From positions 439,178-503,177 of the forward strand of contig JAJEKV010000125.1 of assembly GCA_021234155.1 (NCBI GenBank): a stretch of DNA of 64,000 bases. The letters run 5' to 3'. The stretch is from Isoetes taiwanensis (lineage: Eukaryota > Streptophyta > Lycopodiopsida > Isoetales > Isoetaceae). Positions 55,200-64,000 of the stretch are shown one piece after another. The notes below the pieces were generated by a model. It had not been told where the DNA came from, made no database searches, and saw only the letters and a list, made by a program, of their open reading frames with translations. The position numbers and the translations under genes are program-made. Position 1 is the first letter of the stretch; the number at the start of each line of letters is the position of its first letter.

Positions 55200-56760
55200 A
55201 TAGAGCCAGCATCAACCATGTCCATTTCACATGATTCTGAAGGGAGATCAGCCCATCTCATCCTGGAAATTAGCAAGGGGATGCCTCCTCTCTGTTCCAC
55301 CCTTCTATTATTTTGTTTAGCATTTGGTGAGGGAGAGCCTCCTCTCTGCTCAAGGGAGAGCCCCCTCTCTGCTCCACTCTTCCATGCAAAGTATCAGACT
55401 CGTTCATGACATTAGAGGCATGTTGATTAGCCTTATTGCATACAGCTCTTTTCCAATTCCCATTTTGTCATCCCTCTTGGGCATTTTCATGATGCTCCTG
55501 AACACTTTCTTACCGCTCTTGCATCTCCTGGATCTTCTGTAATTTGGCCCTAGCATCCTCATTAAAAGTGGGAGTATGCACAATGTAATTTGGCCCTAGC
55601 ATCCTCATTAAAAGTGGGAGTATTTACAATCTTTTGTGGGATAGGGAATAGCAATAACAGAAGTATCAGTAGCATTGGAAAAAGGGACAACATAAGGTAA
55701 AGGGGACACAACAGAGATAGGAGGCACAGAGGAAGAAGGGACCATTGCAGGTCGAACTCTCGTAGCACGAAAATTTACAAATAGAGCAAATTGAGGAAAC
55801 AAGTCAACAAGTTGAGGACGATTGAGCAATTGCAAGGCATACTTCAAAAAAATAGGGCCACTTTTCACAACCACGCAGTCAGGAAGAGAGAAAAATTTTT
55901 AGCTCCATGAATGGGCCAAATGAGTACCCAGACCATTAGCAATACTAATAAGAAACTTTGGCACCAAGAGATCGGGAGGAAGATTAGGAATAGAAAACTA
56001 ACATGGCATCTTAAGAGTATGAGCCATACCAGGTGCAAATCCAGGTGAGTGGAGCTGATACAAAATATAATCACTCTACATTGGGTCCACACCATGTGCC
56101 ATTAGTTGCTCAACAGTAGCAACATCATCAAAAACAATCAAGAAGAACTTTCTATCCAGCATCTTAAAGTTCAATAAGGTGGTACTCCTATTCTTTGAAG
56201 ATGGCCAGTCCGCCAGTCAACCAATAGCCAAGCTTCCTATATCAAGAAATGCTCCAGTATATTGACCAACCACATTAAACGACATCAAATTACCAATACA
56301 TTCCTTGTGCAAATTCTGATTAGTCTCAATCACATGGTACCCAGATGTTTGAAGAGTATTCTTACACATTTCAGGCTAATAAAAAACTTCAACATGAGGT
56401 AATTGAAAATCCAACTGAGTCTCCTTTACCCTTAACTCACCCAAGAGGTTACTAAGATCTTTTGTATTATCTTGAATCATCATATCAATAACTGTAGCAA
56501 CACGAACTGCAGAAGTAGTTGACGACAAGTCCTTCTTGATCCAATCACTAAAACGCTCCTTGCTAGCATTTACTCCAGGAGTTGAAGACGTCCAAGGAAG
56601 CGCATGAGGCTGATCTTTATCAAAATTGATACCAGGTAGTGCCGAGGCACCATCTACGAAAGCATTGATGCCATTCAAAGCACTTGTACTATTCGGTGCA
56701 TTGGCACAGGGTGCCAGTGGAGGAAAATCACCTTCTTAAAAGACACTCTCGTCAAGAGCC
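55200..56760 (-). pseudogene. Retroelement gag/ORF1-like relic
   Basis: Minus strand. The open stretch 56376-56678 reads MNGINAFVDGASALPGINFD, KERFSDWIKKDLSSTTSAVR and NLLGELRVKETQLDFQLPHV. It continues past a stop into GYHVIETNQNLHKECIGNLM and GQYTGAFLDIGSLAIG. In other frames follow KFFLIVFDDVATVEQLMAHG, PNLPPDLLVPKFLISIANGL and PIFLKYALQLLNRPQLVDLF. The pattern (a 'FFLI.F', valine-rich RRM-like strand, then 'P.LP..L...' and a downstream Gln/Glu-rich tail near 55400-55560) resembles the DUF4283-type ORF1 of plant LINEs; this is a by-eye judgement. Multiple stops make it non-coding now. Confidence 0.5.
55543..55630. repeat. Short tandem duplication (about 42 bp)
   Basis: Two copies of 'taatttggccctagcatcct' continuing to 'cattaaaagtgggagtat', back to back within the ORF1-like relic. 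It adds 14 codons in place. Confidence 0.8.
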
Positions 56761-57065
56761 AGAGGGTCAACATGCAATGTCAAATTTGCCCCCTGCACCA
56801 GCATGGATACATGAGATTTGCAGGCAATTTGGAAGTTGATACCATTCCTTTTCAGAGGGGCCAAAACTGTCAGGGCCAAAATGACTATCAGCCGGAATCG
56901 GAAACATGTGATGCCAACACCTTTGGAAATAGCTTTGAATCCGCTTTCGAATAAGCCAAAAAAATCTAAATCCGAGGTCGGTAGCTCAAGCTATGAACAA
57001 AAACGTCAAGCAGCCCCCGGCAGAAATTCTAGGACGCACCATCTCCCATTGCCAAGCACTTTTTT

Positions 57066-58060
57066 TTCGAAAAGGATAAAAGGATACATGATGCACATTG
57101 TATGCGTCTATCTTCCATGTCTCATTAGCCTATATATTGATCAGTTGGAAAATTGGTTTGGTGGACATGGGGGGCAGGCGCTTAGCTCATGACCACATAA
57201 TTCGGCAACTCAAATATGTTGACGACATGGACCTCTTGACCTACACTGCAGATGACATGCAGCATCACCCGGATGCTCTATACACTTTCTTTCGGTTCAC
57301 TGGCATGTGGATTAACTTGGCCAAAACTAGAGTACTGGTAGTTTCATCCGTGTGCCAGTCAAGGCCACCTACCTTCACTTATCAGGGCCAGAATGTGGAG
57401 GTGGCTCCAACCTACACAGAAGACCTTAGCATAAGCACTTGAGGTAAAGTCCATAGTACCATATCAGATCTTGTTGCAGGAAACAGATTTCTTGGCTCTT
57501 CAGAGGTTCGCACTGGACTGCCCCATCATTTATTTTCAGAAGGTAGTTGGTATGGGTGATGCTCGTCGGCCCAATCTTGTTTTAGCTATAACATTGGATC
57601 TACAACACATCAAAGTCCGTTGGAAGGACAAGCATGCCCAATGGTTCTCTCGATTGGATGTACATACACACAGGTGCATGTGGAAATATACGGAGAAGGA
57701 TCACGATCAGTTGATGCAGTATCTTGATGCTCGCTTCTCTACTAAATTCTGTGACACAGATGCTTTGGCACATGCTAAGATGGCACACTATCGGCAGATC
57801 AATCACATGCTCACACGAGGCCCAGACCACTACCCGTGTACCCATTTGCCCTTGAAGAAATGCAGACTGATATCTTCCATTCGCACAGGTGCACATCGCC
57901 TCCACATTGAGATAGGCCGATGGATTCGGGAGCACACGAGGATATGATCTGTCAGTGTTGCCAACATGGTGCCATTGAGGATGAATGCCATGCCCTTCAA
58001 ATATATCCAGCATTTGATCATATTTGGGCATGGTATATCTAGTTAGTTTTACCGGACCAA
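57066..58060 (+). pseudogene. LINE relic with YVDD active-site motif
   Basis: Plus strand, several frames. RT pieces are LISLYIDQLENWFGG and then HIIRQLKYVDDMDLLTYTAD, where the Y-V-D-D catalytic motif is kept, followed by WINLAKTRVLVVSS and PPTFTYQGQNVEVAPTYTED. The part between the 'YKYLG' strand and the LLQETDFL block is deleted. The 57471-57947 frame carries LLQETDFLALQRFALDCPII, HAQWFSRLDVHTHR and TGAHRLHIEIGRWI. A zinc tail, CQCCQHGAIEDECHALQIYP, follows in another frame. It is the same family as the LINEs at 3.3, 13.3 and 45 kb, and dead. Confidence 0.85.
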
Positions 58061-58550
58061 CCGCAACATGGCTTGGATGGAGATAACATTAATAAAGTTG
58101 AGAGATCTACACATGTGATCTTGTGTTTGTCTCGAATATCAACAAAAGCAAAACAAACCAGAAGCGCATGTTTTTCATCTTCTACCTGAGCCTTATAACA
58201 ACATGGGAAAAAACGAAGCCCCCTATCTATTTTGACTGTCCTACCCACCTCAATTTCCAAGTGATGTGAGCTTACTCGTAACTGAGCGATTAGCTTTCTC
58301 TTTTTTTAATTAAATTCATCTGTTAGATAGGCCTGCTCCACATAAATCGGCATAAGATTAACTTTTCGTCTATAAAACTCACGCTTGACTCCTAAATCAT
58401 ATGTTGGCCACATCTTCTGTATTGGCTTTTCGAAAATATAGGCCCTAAGACCCACATCTTTATATGGGAGATCATCTAATCCAATATCCCATGATGTTGC
58501 CCACGGGTAAAAGCACGTTAGGGTGTCATACATTAGGGGGCAATTCATGT
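58039..58550 (-). pseudogene. LINE C-terminal fragment of a different family, inverted
   Basis: Minus strand: DIGLDDLPYKDVGLRAYIFE then KREFYRRKVNLMPIYVEQAY. After a stop come KKRKLIAQLRVSSHHLEIEV, GRTVKIDRGLRFFPCC and VEDEKHALLVCFAFVDIRDK. The 'QLR..SH.L.IE.GR...I.R..R.C..C....EDEKHALL.C' string is the zinc-binding tail found after non-LTR RT domains. It meets the plus-strand LINE above tail to tail, with slight overlap of the assigned limits. Only this end of the element survives. Confidence 0.7.
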
Positions 58551-58804
58551 AAACTTTTGAACGGGTTGCTGAATTTTAAATGTACTTATTTCATGTATAA
58601 ATTTTGTCTTATATATTTAAAAAGGGGCAAAATTTCCGTTTGTTTATAATTATGACGAGTAGAGGCCGGCGGTTGATGCGAAACTCCTGGAGGAAATTCC
58701 TCCCTCCAATTTCCTCCAGGAAAATTCCCTCCAGAAAAATTTCCTTCCAAGAAAATTCCCAGATCGAACCAAGAAAGTAGAACACAATTTGAATTTTTTT
58801 CCAG

Positions 58805-58937
58805 GATCAGGAAACATGCAATCTGGTGATTTTGAAACTGAATGTGGCGATCAGGAAAACATGCAATCTGGTGATTTTGAAACTGAATGTGGCGATCAGG
58901 AGAACATGCAGTCTGGTGATTTTGAAACCGAATGTGG
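58805..58937 (+). repeat. Three 45-nt coding-like tandem repeats
   Basis: Units at 58805, 58849 and 58894 each encode, in one frame, DQENMQSGDFETECG. The unit length is a multiple of three except for one missing base in the first unit. They precede the first DDE-like exon, which uses a different frame. The region could be an N-terminal repeat of that protein disrupted by one base. Confidence 0.75.
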
Positions 58938-59681
58938 CAAACATCAGATGGCGCAGTAATTTCGAAAGTGGGAGAGATAAGAAAGGGAAAAAGAAGATGG
59001 CAGAGCATGATAGCGAAATTGAAAAGGGTAGTACATCCTCAAGGTATGTTACCAAAAAATAAGGACCAAGTGTGCAAAATGTCATTATTGTTATGAGAAA
59101 AGAAGTGAATCTCGGCTCCTAATCAAAGGTACTTATTTGCTTCTAGATTCTTGCAAGATCACGTGCTATTGGAGCTTTTTGAACCTGTGATTGGGTTGCC
59201 TTCACAAGCAAAGGTGGTCAAGCATGCAATTTTAGAAAACCTTAAAGATGGATTGGAAGAGGTAAAATGCTCTAATAGTGGTGATAAATTGGCTGCCAAG
59301 CACTCGGTTTATCAATGGTTGTGGGGAAAAAAATGGTGATTTGAAGCAAAAGGGAATTGCTTGCAAGATGCTCAAATGCCATCTCCGAAATCTTTCATAT
59401 CTTTCGCTAGCGTAAGAAAGAGAATGGCAATTTTGGTTCAAACATTTGGGCATTAGCAAAGGCGTGAAGGCTAGATCTGATCGTTTGGATGAAGAAACCA
59501 AGCTAAAAGTCATCGGGGCCGGCTTAACAACACCAAGGTTTCACCAAAGTAGGGATGTGAGAAAAAAGAAGCGAGGCAATCCAAAGATCTTGACATTCCT
59601 CGGGTATTAAAGCTTTTGTCAAAGAAACTATTACATTTCAGTTTCTTTTGTTGTTTTTCATGTACATTTTCATGCACATAT

Positions 59682-60050
59682 GTGAACTCCTCTACTAATC
59701 TTAGTTTACTTGCTTTGATGTAGCCTTTTCGGGCCTGTTTTTGCTTCATGTATTATACATGTAAATGAGGTTTATGGGGTCATCTACTTGCTCTTGGAAG
59801 TATTTCATGTATATTATGTGATATATATGTACATAGTGTAAGGATGTAAGATTAAATGTGCCAGAAGTGAACTCCTTTGCCAATCTTAGTTTACTTGCTT
59901 TGATGTAGCCTTTTCGGTCTGTTTTACTTAATGTATTATACATGTAAATGAGGTTTATGGGGTCATCTACTTGCTCTTGGAAGTATTTCATGTATAATAT
60001 GTGATATATATGTACATAGTGTAAGGATGTAGGATTAAATGTGCTATAAA
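59682..60050. repeat. 185-bp tandem duplication in an intron
   Basis: Units start at 59682 and 59867 with 'gtgaactcct', both carrying 'atgtattatacatgtaaatg' and 'tggggtcatctacttgctct'. Similarity is high. It lies in the putative intron between the 59.1 and 60.2 kb exons of the DDE-like gene, and is followed by AT-rich 'atgtacatatgtactg' repeats. Confidence 0.9.
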
Positions 60051-61118
60051 TTGATACTATACATAATAATCATGTACATATGTACTGAATATGTACAGAT
60101 TCAATCAAATCTTTTTATATGTACAACTGATATGTACTGGTATACATAGTATTTCTTACTTATGTACTGGATATGTAAGGTATTCAATGCACAGTCTTCT
60201 CCAACTTACCTATTTTCTTTTGCAATGTGCAGGCTGAGCTGTATGAGCAGTTTGTGGAGGAGAATCCAGATGCAGATGTTGGTATTAGAATGTTCGAATA
60301 CCTGAAACCAAGTTGCATAAGGAAATTGAAGGAGAGAAACACTTGCTGTTGTGTCAAGCATGAACAAGCAGAGAATTTCAGAAAAGCTTTCAACTCTATG
60401 AGGCAGAAGTTTCACATAAATTGCAGTTGCAATTGTGATGTATGTGCTGTTGGTACACATGATGGGGTTTGTCAGGCACAAAAGCTTACATTTTGTAATG
60501 TTAGCACTTTTTGGAGAGAAATGGTTTGCCAAAAAGAGGAAAGGGAAGAGTGGCACAACTGAAGTGCATAAGGGGGATTGTGAAAATGTGGTAAGCAAAA
60601 GATTCCCTTATGTCCAAAAGAGACCGATCAATAATAATGAAGATGATGTTAAATGGCGGCTTCATTGTTATATGGACGAGAAGTCAAGGAAGGGCACTTT
60701 TAGAAGACTAAGATTGGTGGAGAAGCAAGCAGATGCTCCTTTCATGCTATCTCGCCATGTTTGATCACATGAAAAAGTTTGTGCATCACAACTTTGCAGC
60801 TCATTGGCGAGCAAGAAATTTAGGAGAAGCATTGAGTCTAAGAGATGATTCGTGATATCGATAGTAGACTTTGCAGAAAATTACACATTGCACCCTTCAA
60901 AGAAGTGCGTCCCGAACATTGGAATGCGCACGGATCACTATTTTGGTACACATCACTCTCTTCAAGGTAAATGGTAAGTTGCTGCGTAAGACTGTTCACT
61001 TATATGTTTCGATGATAGAAGTCATGACACACATTTTGTACAACATGCATTTCAACTTCATCTTGGTTGAAAGAGAATAGAGGATCTCACATGTGGTATC
61101 ATCTCGTGTGGTCGATGG

Positions 61119-62048
61119 TTGTGCCGCCGGTTCAAATCCGTAAGATCATTCTACTTCATATGCGGTACCATTGTCGCGATGGCATTCGTGGTACAATGGA
61201 ATTTCTTCGGATCAGGGCATGGGAAGGGGGAACATGATGGAGAGGCTGCCAAGGCCAAGCAACTCTTGGCCAGTGAGCAAAGAAGAGAGCATGGGATTGA
61301 AATAAAGGGTGCTCATGATGCCTGTGTTGTTTTGAGAAACAAGAAATCTCAAGTTCGTAGAGTGTATTGGGAAGTGAAGGAGGCTGAGATTGACAGGTCA
61401 AAGCCATTTGATGTGCAACCCCTTCCTGGTGTCCAAAGCTGGCACTGTGTATCTTCCATAAGTCCAGAGGACCCAACCTTACTGATGGTTAGACCACTAT
61501 CTTGTTTTTGCAGTGCCTGCATAAACTTTGAATGGCAGGCATGTGAGTCTATTCAACACTGTGGAGAGTGGACATTGAAGAAGCTAGTCCTATGTGCACA
61601 TGCTGAAGGTGCAGAATTGGAATCAGAAACTGCAATGTTTGCAAATGAGGTAGAGGAGTTACATGATGTGATACACTTTGGTGATAATTTTGCTTCTTTT
61701 GCTCTTCCTGGTAATGAGGAAGATGTGCCATACTATGTTCTTGCTTGCACTAGAGAAAAGCATGTATTGGATCAAACAGTCATTGATGATTACAAGAATG
61801 AGCATCATGCAGGTGACGCAGTCATATCAGCTTACTATTACCAGAAATTGCCAAGTTGCCATAACAAATATAAGCTGTTGGATGATAGAGAAGTATTGGT
61901 GCCAGTAGAGTCTGTTATTGGAGCTAAATTTCCCATGAAGAAGATAAATCACAGGGTTAAAGGTGCTAGTGCAGCTTTTGCATTGTCTGATGATGTGCAT
62001 GAGATGTTGCTAGGAAGTCTTCCCGAAATGGTGGATGCCTTGGATTAG
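61119..62048 (+). CDS. Longest open exon of the DDE-like gene (309 codons)
   Basis: This is an uninterrupted frame. It includes SFYFICGTIVAMAFVVQWNF then FGSGHGKGEHDGEAAKAKQL, EQRREHGIEIKGAHDACVVL and EAEIDRSKPFDVQPLPGVQS. Next come LLMVRPLSCFCSACINFEWQ, ESIQHCGEWTLKKLV (a Cys/His cluster, possible zinc site), YYVLACTREKHVLDQ and AGDAVISAYYYQKLPSCHNK. The stop is followed by an AT-rich 3' flank. The first ~25 codons overlap the decayed upstream region, and no supported initiator exists, so the ATG at 61119 is unlikely to be native. The absence of stops over 900 bp, compared with the broken upstream part, is notable. Confidence 0.55.
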   Translation: MCRRFKSVRSFYFICGTIVAMAFVVQWNFFGSGHGKGEHDGEAAKAKQLLASEQRREHGIEIKGAHDACVVLRNKKSQVRRVYWEVKEAEIDRSKPFDVQPLPGVQSWHCVSSISPEDPTLLMVRPLSCFCSACINFEWQACESIQHCGEWTLKKLVLCAHAEGAELESETAMFANEVEELHDVIHFGDNFASFALPGNEEDVPYYVLACTREKHVLDQTVIDDYKNEHHAGDAVISAYYYQKLPSCHNKYKLLDDREVLVPVESVIGAKFPMKKINHRVKGASAAFALSDDVHEMLLGSLPEMVDALD

Positions 62049-62489
62049 GTGAAGGCTTTGAATATGTAGCATTATAACAGGGGGTTTTTTTTCTAGTTTT
62101 GTACGTTTTTTCCTATGGTTTTACTATGATTTGAAAGGCGTATTCCATGAGGTCTACTAATCAGTACAAATAGAGTGCGCACCTTATTTTCTTTGGCTTC
62201 TTCTTTTTTTTCATCAGTTTTTTAATGGTCTAGTTAGGTATGTAGACATCATCCCATGCAAACATCGCCCGTTCTGTTTTAGGGCAACAAAAAGGGCTGC
62301 CGAATTCATCTGTCTCTCTGTTGGGGTCGTTGGCACGATCGGCTGTTGGATGGTTGGAACTGAGGCGGTCTAGTATTGAGATCATTGGAATTGAAGGCGG
62401 TCTAGTATGGTAGTAAGCAGATTATTTATGCTTTATCTCTATTCATTGCTTTATTACTGGCATCCGCAGTGATTTTGATTGTGTTGCAG
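62049..62489. other. 3' flank of the DDE-like gene
   Basis: No gene is supported. The phrase 'ggcggtctagtat' occurs twice (about 62363 and 62396). No terminal inverted repeat partner for the DDE-like element was recognised. Confidence 0.4.
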
Positions 62490-62700
62490 TTTGCAGACGC
62501 ATATAAGACTCATAGGGTCTCAAACCTGGTGTTCTATCTTCATACCAAAGTATCAACACCCAACGAGACCTCTCGAGTGGTGGCCAGTGCAGACAGGGAC
62601 TTTGCTACGAGCACCAAGTGGGGAAATGTTGCAGTCGGTGACATTCTGCTTGAGGCATTTGTTGCAACAGGAGTTTCTTCTGCAAGTTCTTTCAGGCTCT
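62490..62700 (+). pseudogene. Dirigent-type exon fragment, diverged lineage
   Basis: After a 'tgttgcag' acceptor, the plus-strand frame reads FADAYKTHRVSNLVFYLHTK, VSTPNETSRVVASADRDFAT, STKWGNVAVGDILLEAFVAT and GVSSAS. The strands match the dirigent opening ('L.FY.HD....PN.T...VA') and the following 'FGNV.V.DD.LTEG' strand, with the acidic pair changed to GD and the GRAQG motif lost. It is more like canonical secreted plant dirigents than the 26-47 kb array. No downstream GGTG.FR exon is readable, so I call it a fragment. Confidence 0.5.
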
Positions 62701-64000
62701 ACTATTTGCTTGTAATTCCTCTCCAACTCTGCTATTACTCTCACAATCTGTGGCAGTGGAGCAGTACACAGGAAGGCTTTGCTATCTGTAAAAGGTCGGC
62801 AGGTCCTTTGGGTGCCATCTCCTTTTGACAGTGTGTATCAGAATTAGGTTATTTGTCCTCGGCAGTTTCTCTAGGCAGTGGCCTTTATTTGCAGCAGAAT
62901 GCTAGAGCAAGACTTTTCATCCCAGGTTTTCTTCCATTTCATCTCCAAGTTTCTATCTTTCTAGTTTCACTTCATTCTTTATATTATGCCTAGACTTTCT
63001 TCTGCTAAGGTTGCGACTGCTAAGGCTGCAAAGGGATTGTTCGTCAACAAGGATGTTGGGAACAACAAGCCCATATTCTCTTTCCCAAACAAGGAAACTC
63101 ACTTACAGGATGGTCATTATATAACATTTGGGACCTCTAATGCGACATTCAGGTTAATGCATCTTATATTCATGATGTCACATTAGTAATTTGATAATGT
63201 CCATGTGGGGTGTTGGCAGGTGCATAATCTCTTCAGTACATACTCCACTCCATATCCAAGGATAGTGAATGGCATGAAAGAGAATCGAGATTTACCCATA
63301 TGCTGCTATATGGATGACCATGTGCATAACAGTCATCTCTGGTTCTGCTAAAATATGGAGTCCCTATGCTTGTTGAAGTCCCTATTGCTTGAGCAGCCCA
63401 TGTTCTGAACGTTTGATATGAAAGAGTTTGATACAAAAGAATTGGCAGTTTTCTTGTTTGGGTGGGGGGTTGGGGGTGTGTAGAGACTGATTATAATGTC
63501 CAGCTTAGTGAGCCCTTAGATTTGTTAGCCATGTTATTATCACGGGTTCGTATGTGTCAATCAACAGCCTTTCTCAAATGTGCATTACGAGAAGTGTCTG
63601 TGGAACTGTAATGCATCCTGCTTAGGAGGCTTGATAGAGAGCAAAGGGGCCTAATTGCAATATTAAGCTATGCACAGTGGCCAGAAATGGCAAATAGGAC
63701 ACCACCACCAAGTTGAACACATTTGAGACTGTCTTTTGATAAGTTCTCTTGCAGTAGAACTTTGCAATAATGTTTAGAAGGCTGGCTTCTACAACTGCTG
63801 CTCTCAGTAAGTGAATAACTATATTTATGTCAGGAAGAGACTGAAGCATTTCTTGTGGGAAGTACAAGCTTATGTGCAAAGCCATCAAAGCCATGAAGAT
63901 GCTTTGTTTTCCAAGCGGTATCTTTAGTACATATTGTCTTGGGTAACCAATTGTATCCAGTATATGGAATATGTAGCTTGAAGAAGGTAGGTATCAGTTA
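62701..64000. other. Unassigned; weak two-exon candidate
   Basis: A plus-strand ATG frame at 62986-63152 (MPRLSSAKVATAKAAKGLFV ... FGTSNATFR) ends at an AG|GTTAAT donor-like site. It could join to 63220 (after 'ttggcag') in phase, ending CIISSVHTPLHIQG and stop. I recognise no domain and confidence is low. The rest to 64000 shows nothing supported. Confidence 0.25.

Larger units (their letters stand above)
58640..62048 (+). pseudogene. Uncharacterised DDE-like transposase gene (multi-exon, decayed)
   Basis: A first coding stretch ends GSTSSR at an AAG|GTATGT donor (59043) and joins in phase to an exon at 59147: RFLQDHVLLELFEPVIGLPS, then NGDLKQKGIACKMLKCHLRN after a frame slip. After an intron, 60233 onward gives AELYEQFVEENPDADVGIRM and KLKERNTCCCVKHEQAENFR, with a Cys-rich INCSCNCDVCAVGTHDG segment. 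Catalytic-like motifs are VISIVDFAENYTLHP (about 60850-60900), VDGCAAG (about 61110; SDGC..QFK in relatives as I recall them) and WNFFGSGHGKGEHDGEAAKA (about 61200). The last 309-codon frame (61119-62048) ends with a BAH-like GDAVISAYYYQKL region and FPMKKINHRVKGA. The D..D..E/H spacing suggests an RNase-H-fold transposase; stops between 60540 and 61119 show decay. I know of no established family name. Confidence 0.6.

Noticed and set aside
61120-61140. tRNA-like 'ggttcaaatcc' box
   Set aside because: It lies in the coding region of the DDE-like gene, where it corresponds to the expected protein motif; coincidental.

Overview
ORGANISM AND STYLE. The window reads as nuclear DNA of a land plant. 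It has spliced plant-family genes (GDSL esterase/lipase, dirigent-like, a PPR fragment), long AT-rich intergenic stretches, and many layers of decayed transposable elements. The PPR fragment, the dense LINE relics with recurring 'LVEP..LYG.EVW' and 'EDECH' signatures, and an uncharacterised DDE-like ORF family suggest a fern or another non-seed plant. That assignment is inference from recall, not a search result.

LAYOUT. 1-9.4 kb: intergenic DNA with a 107-bp-arm inverted repeat, a tRNA-headed SINE, two LINE relics, and a 1.47-kb hAT-type element with an 8-bp target duplication that carries a giant (CT)n tract. 9.4-25 kb: mostly gene-poor. It contains two copies, in opposite orientation, of a hairpin-rich repeat family (element A, split by a nested LINE, and element B), several minisatellites, and one weak pair of exons. 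25.8-47.8 kb: a tandem array of dirigent-like genes on the minus strand. One array member is split in two by 14.4 kb of foreign DNA holding a PPR fragment, a Ty3/gypsy element on the minus strand, a further coding remnant downstream of pol, a 165-bp CACTA-type MITE and a 558-bp hAT-type insertion inside the integrase. The array resumes at 42.8 kb, is interrupted again by head-to-tail LINE pieces, and ends with the only clearly intact dirigent gene (47.1-47.7 kb). 48.1-49.6 kb: an intact five-exon GDSL esterase/lipase gene. 49.86-54.55 kb: a 4.69-kb pogo-like DNA transposon with matching terminal repeats and TA flanks, carrying a frameshifted transposase and a second, convergent, intron-containing small gene. 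55.2-62 kb: retroelement relics and an uncharacterised transposase-like gene with D...SDGC/VDGC...HGKGEHDG motifs. 62.5 kb: a second, diverged dirigent-type exon.

HOW IT FITS TOGETHER. Host genes are few: GDSL (complete), dirigent-like (one complete, one possible, three broken) and small unassigned exons. Everything else is mobile-element ecology. LINEs at several sites share a 3' hairpin whose paired bases vary together, and a tRNA-headed SINE ends in the same hairpin. Elements A and B share a second 3' block with the LINEs, in which one central strand can pair either upstream or downstream. Insertions are nested, giving relative ages (a LINE in element A, a hAT in gypsy, a CACTA MITE in the post-pol ORF, gypsy-bearing DNA in a dirigent gene). 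The most promising undescribed systems are the two-gene pogo-like transposon, the uncharacterised DDE-like family, and the hairpin-rich A/B family.
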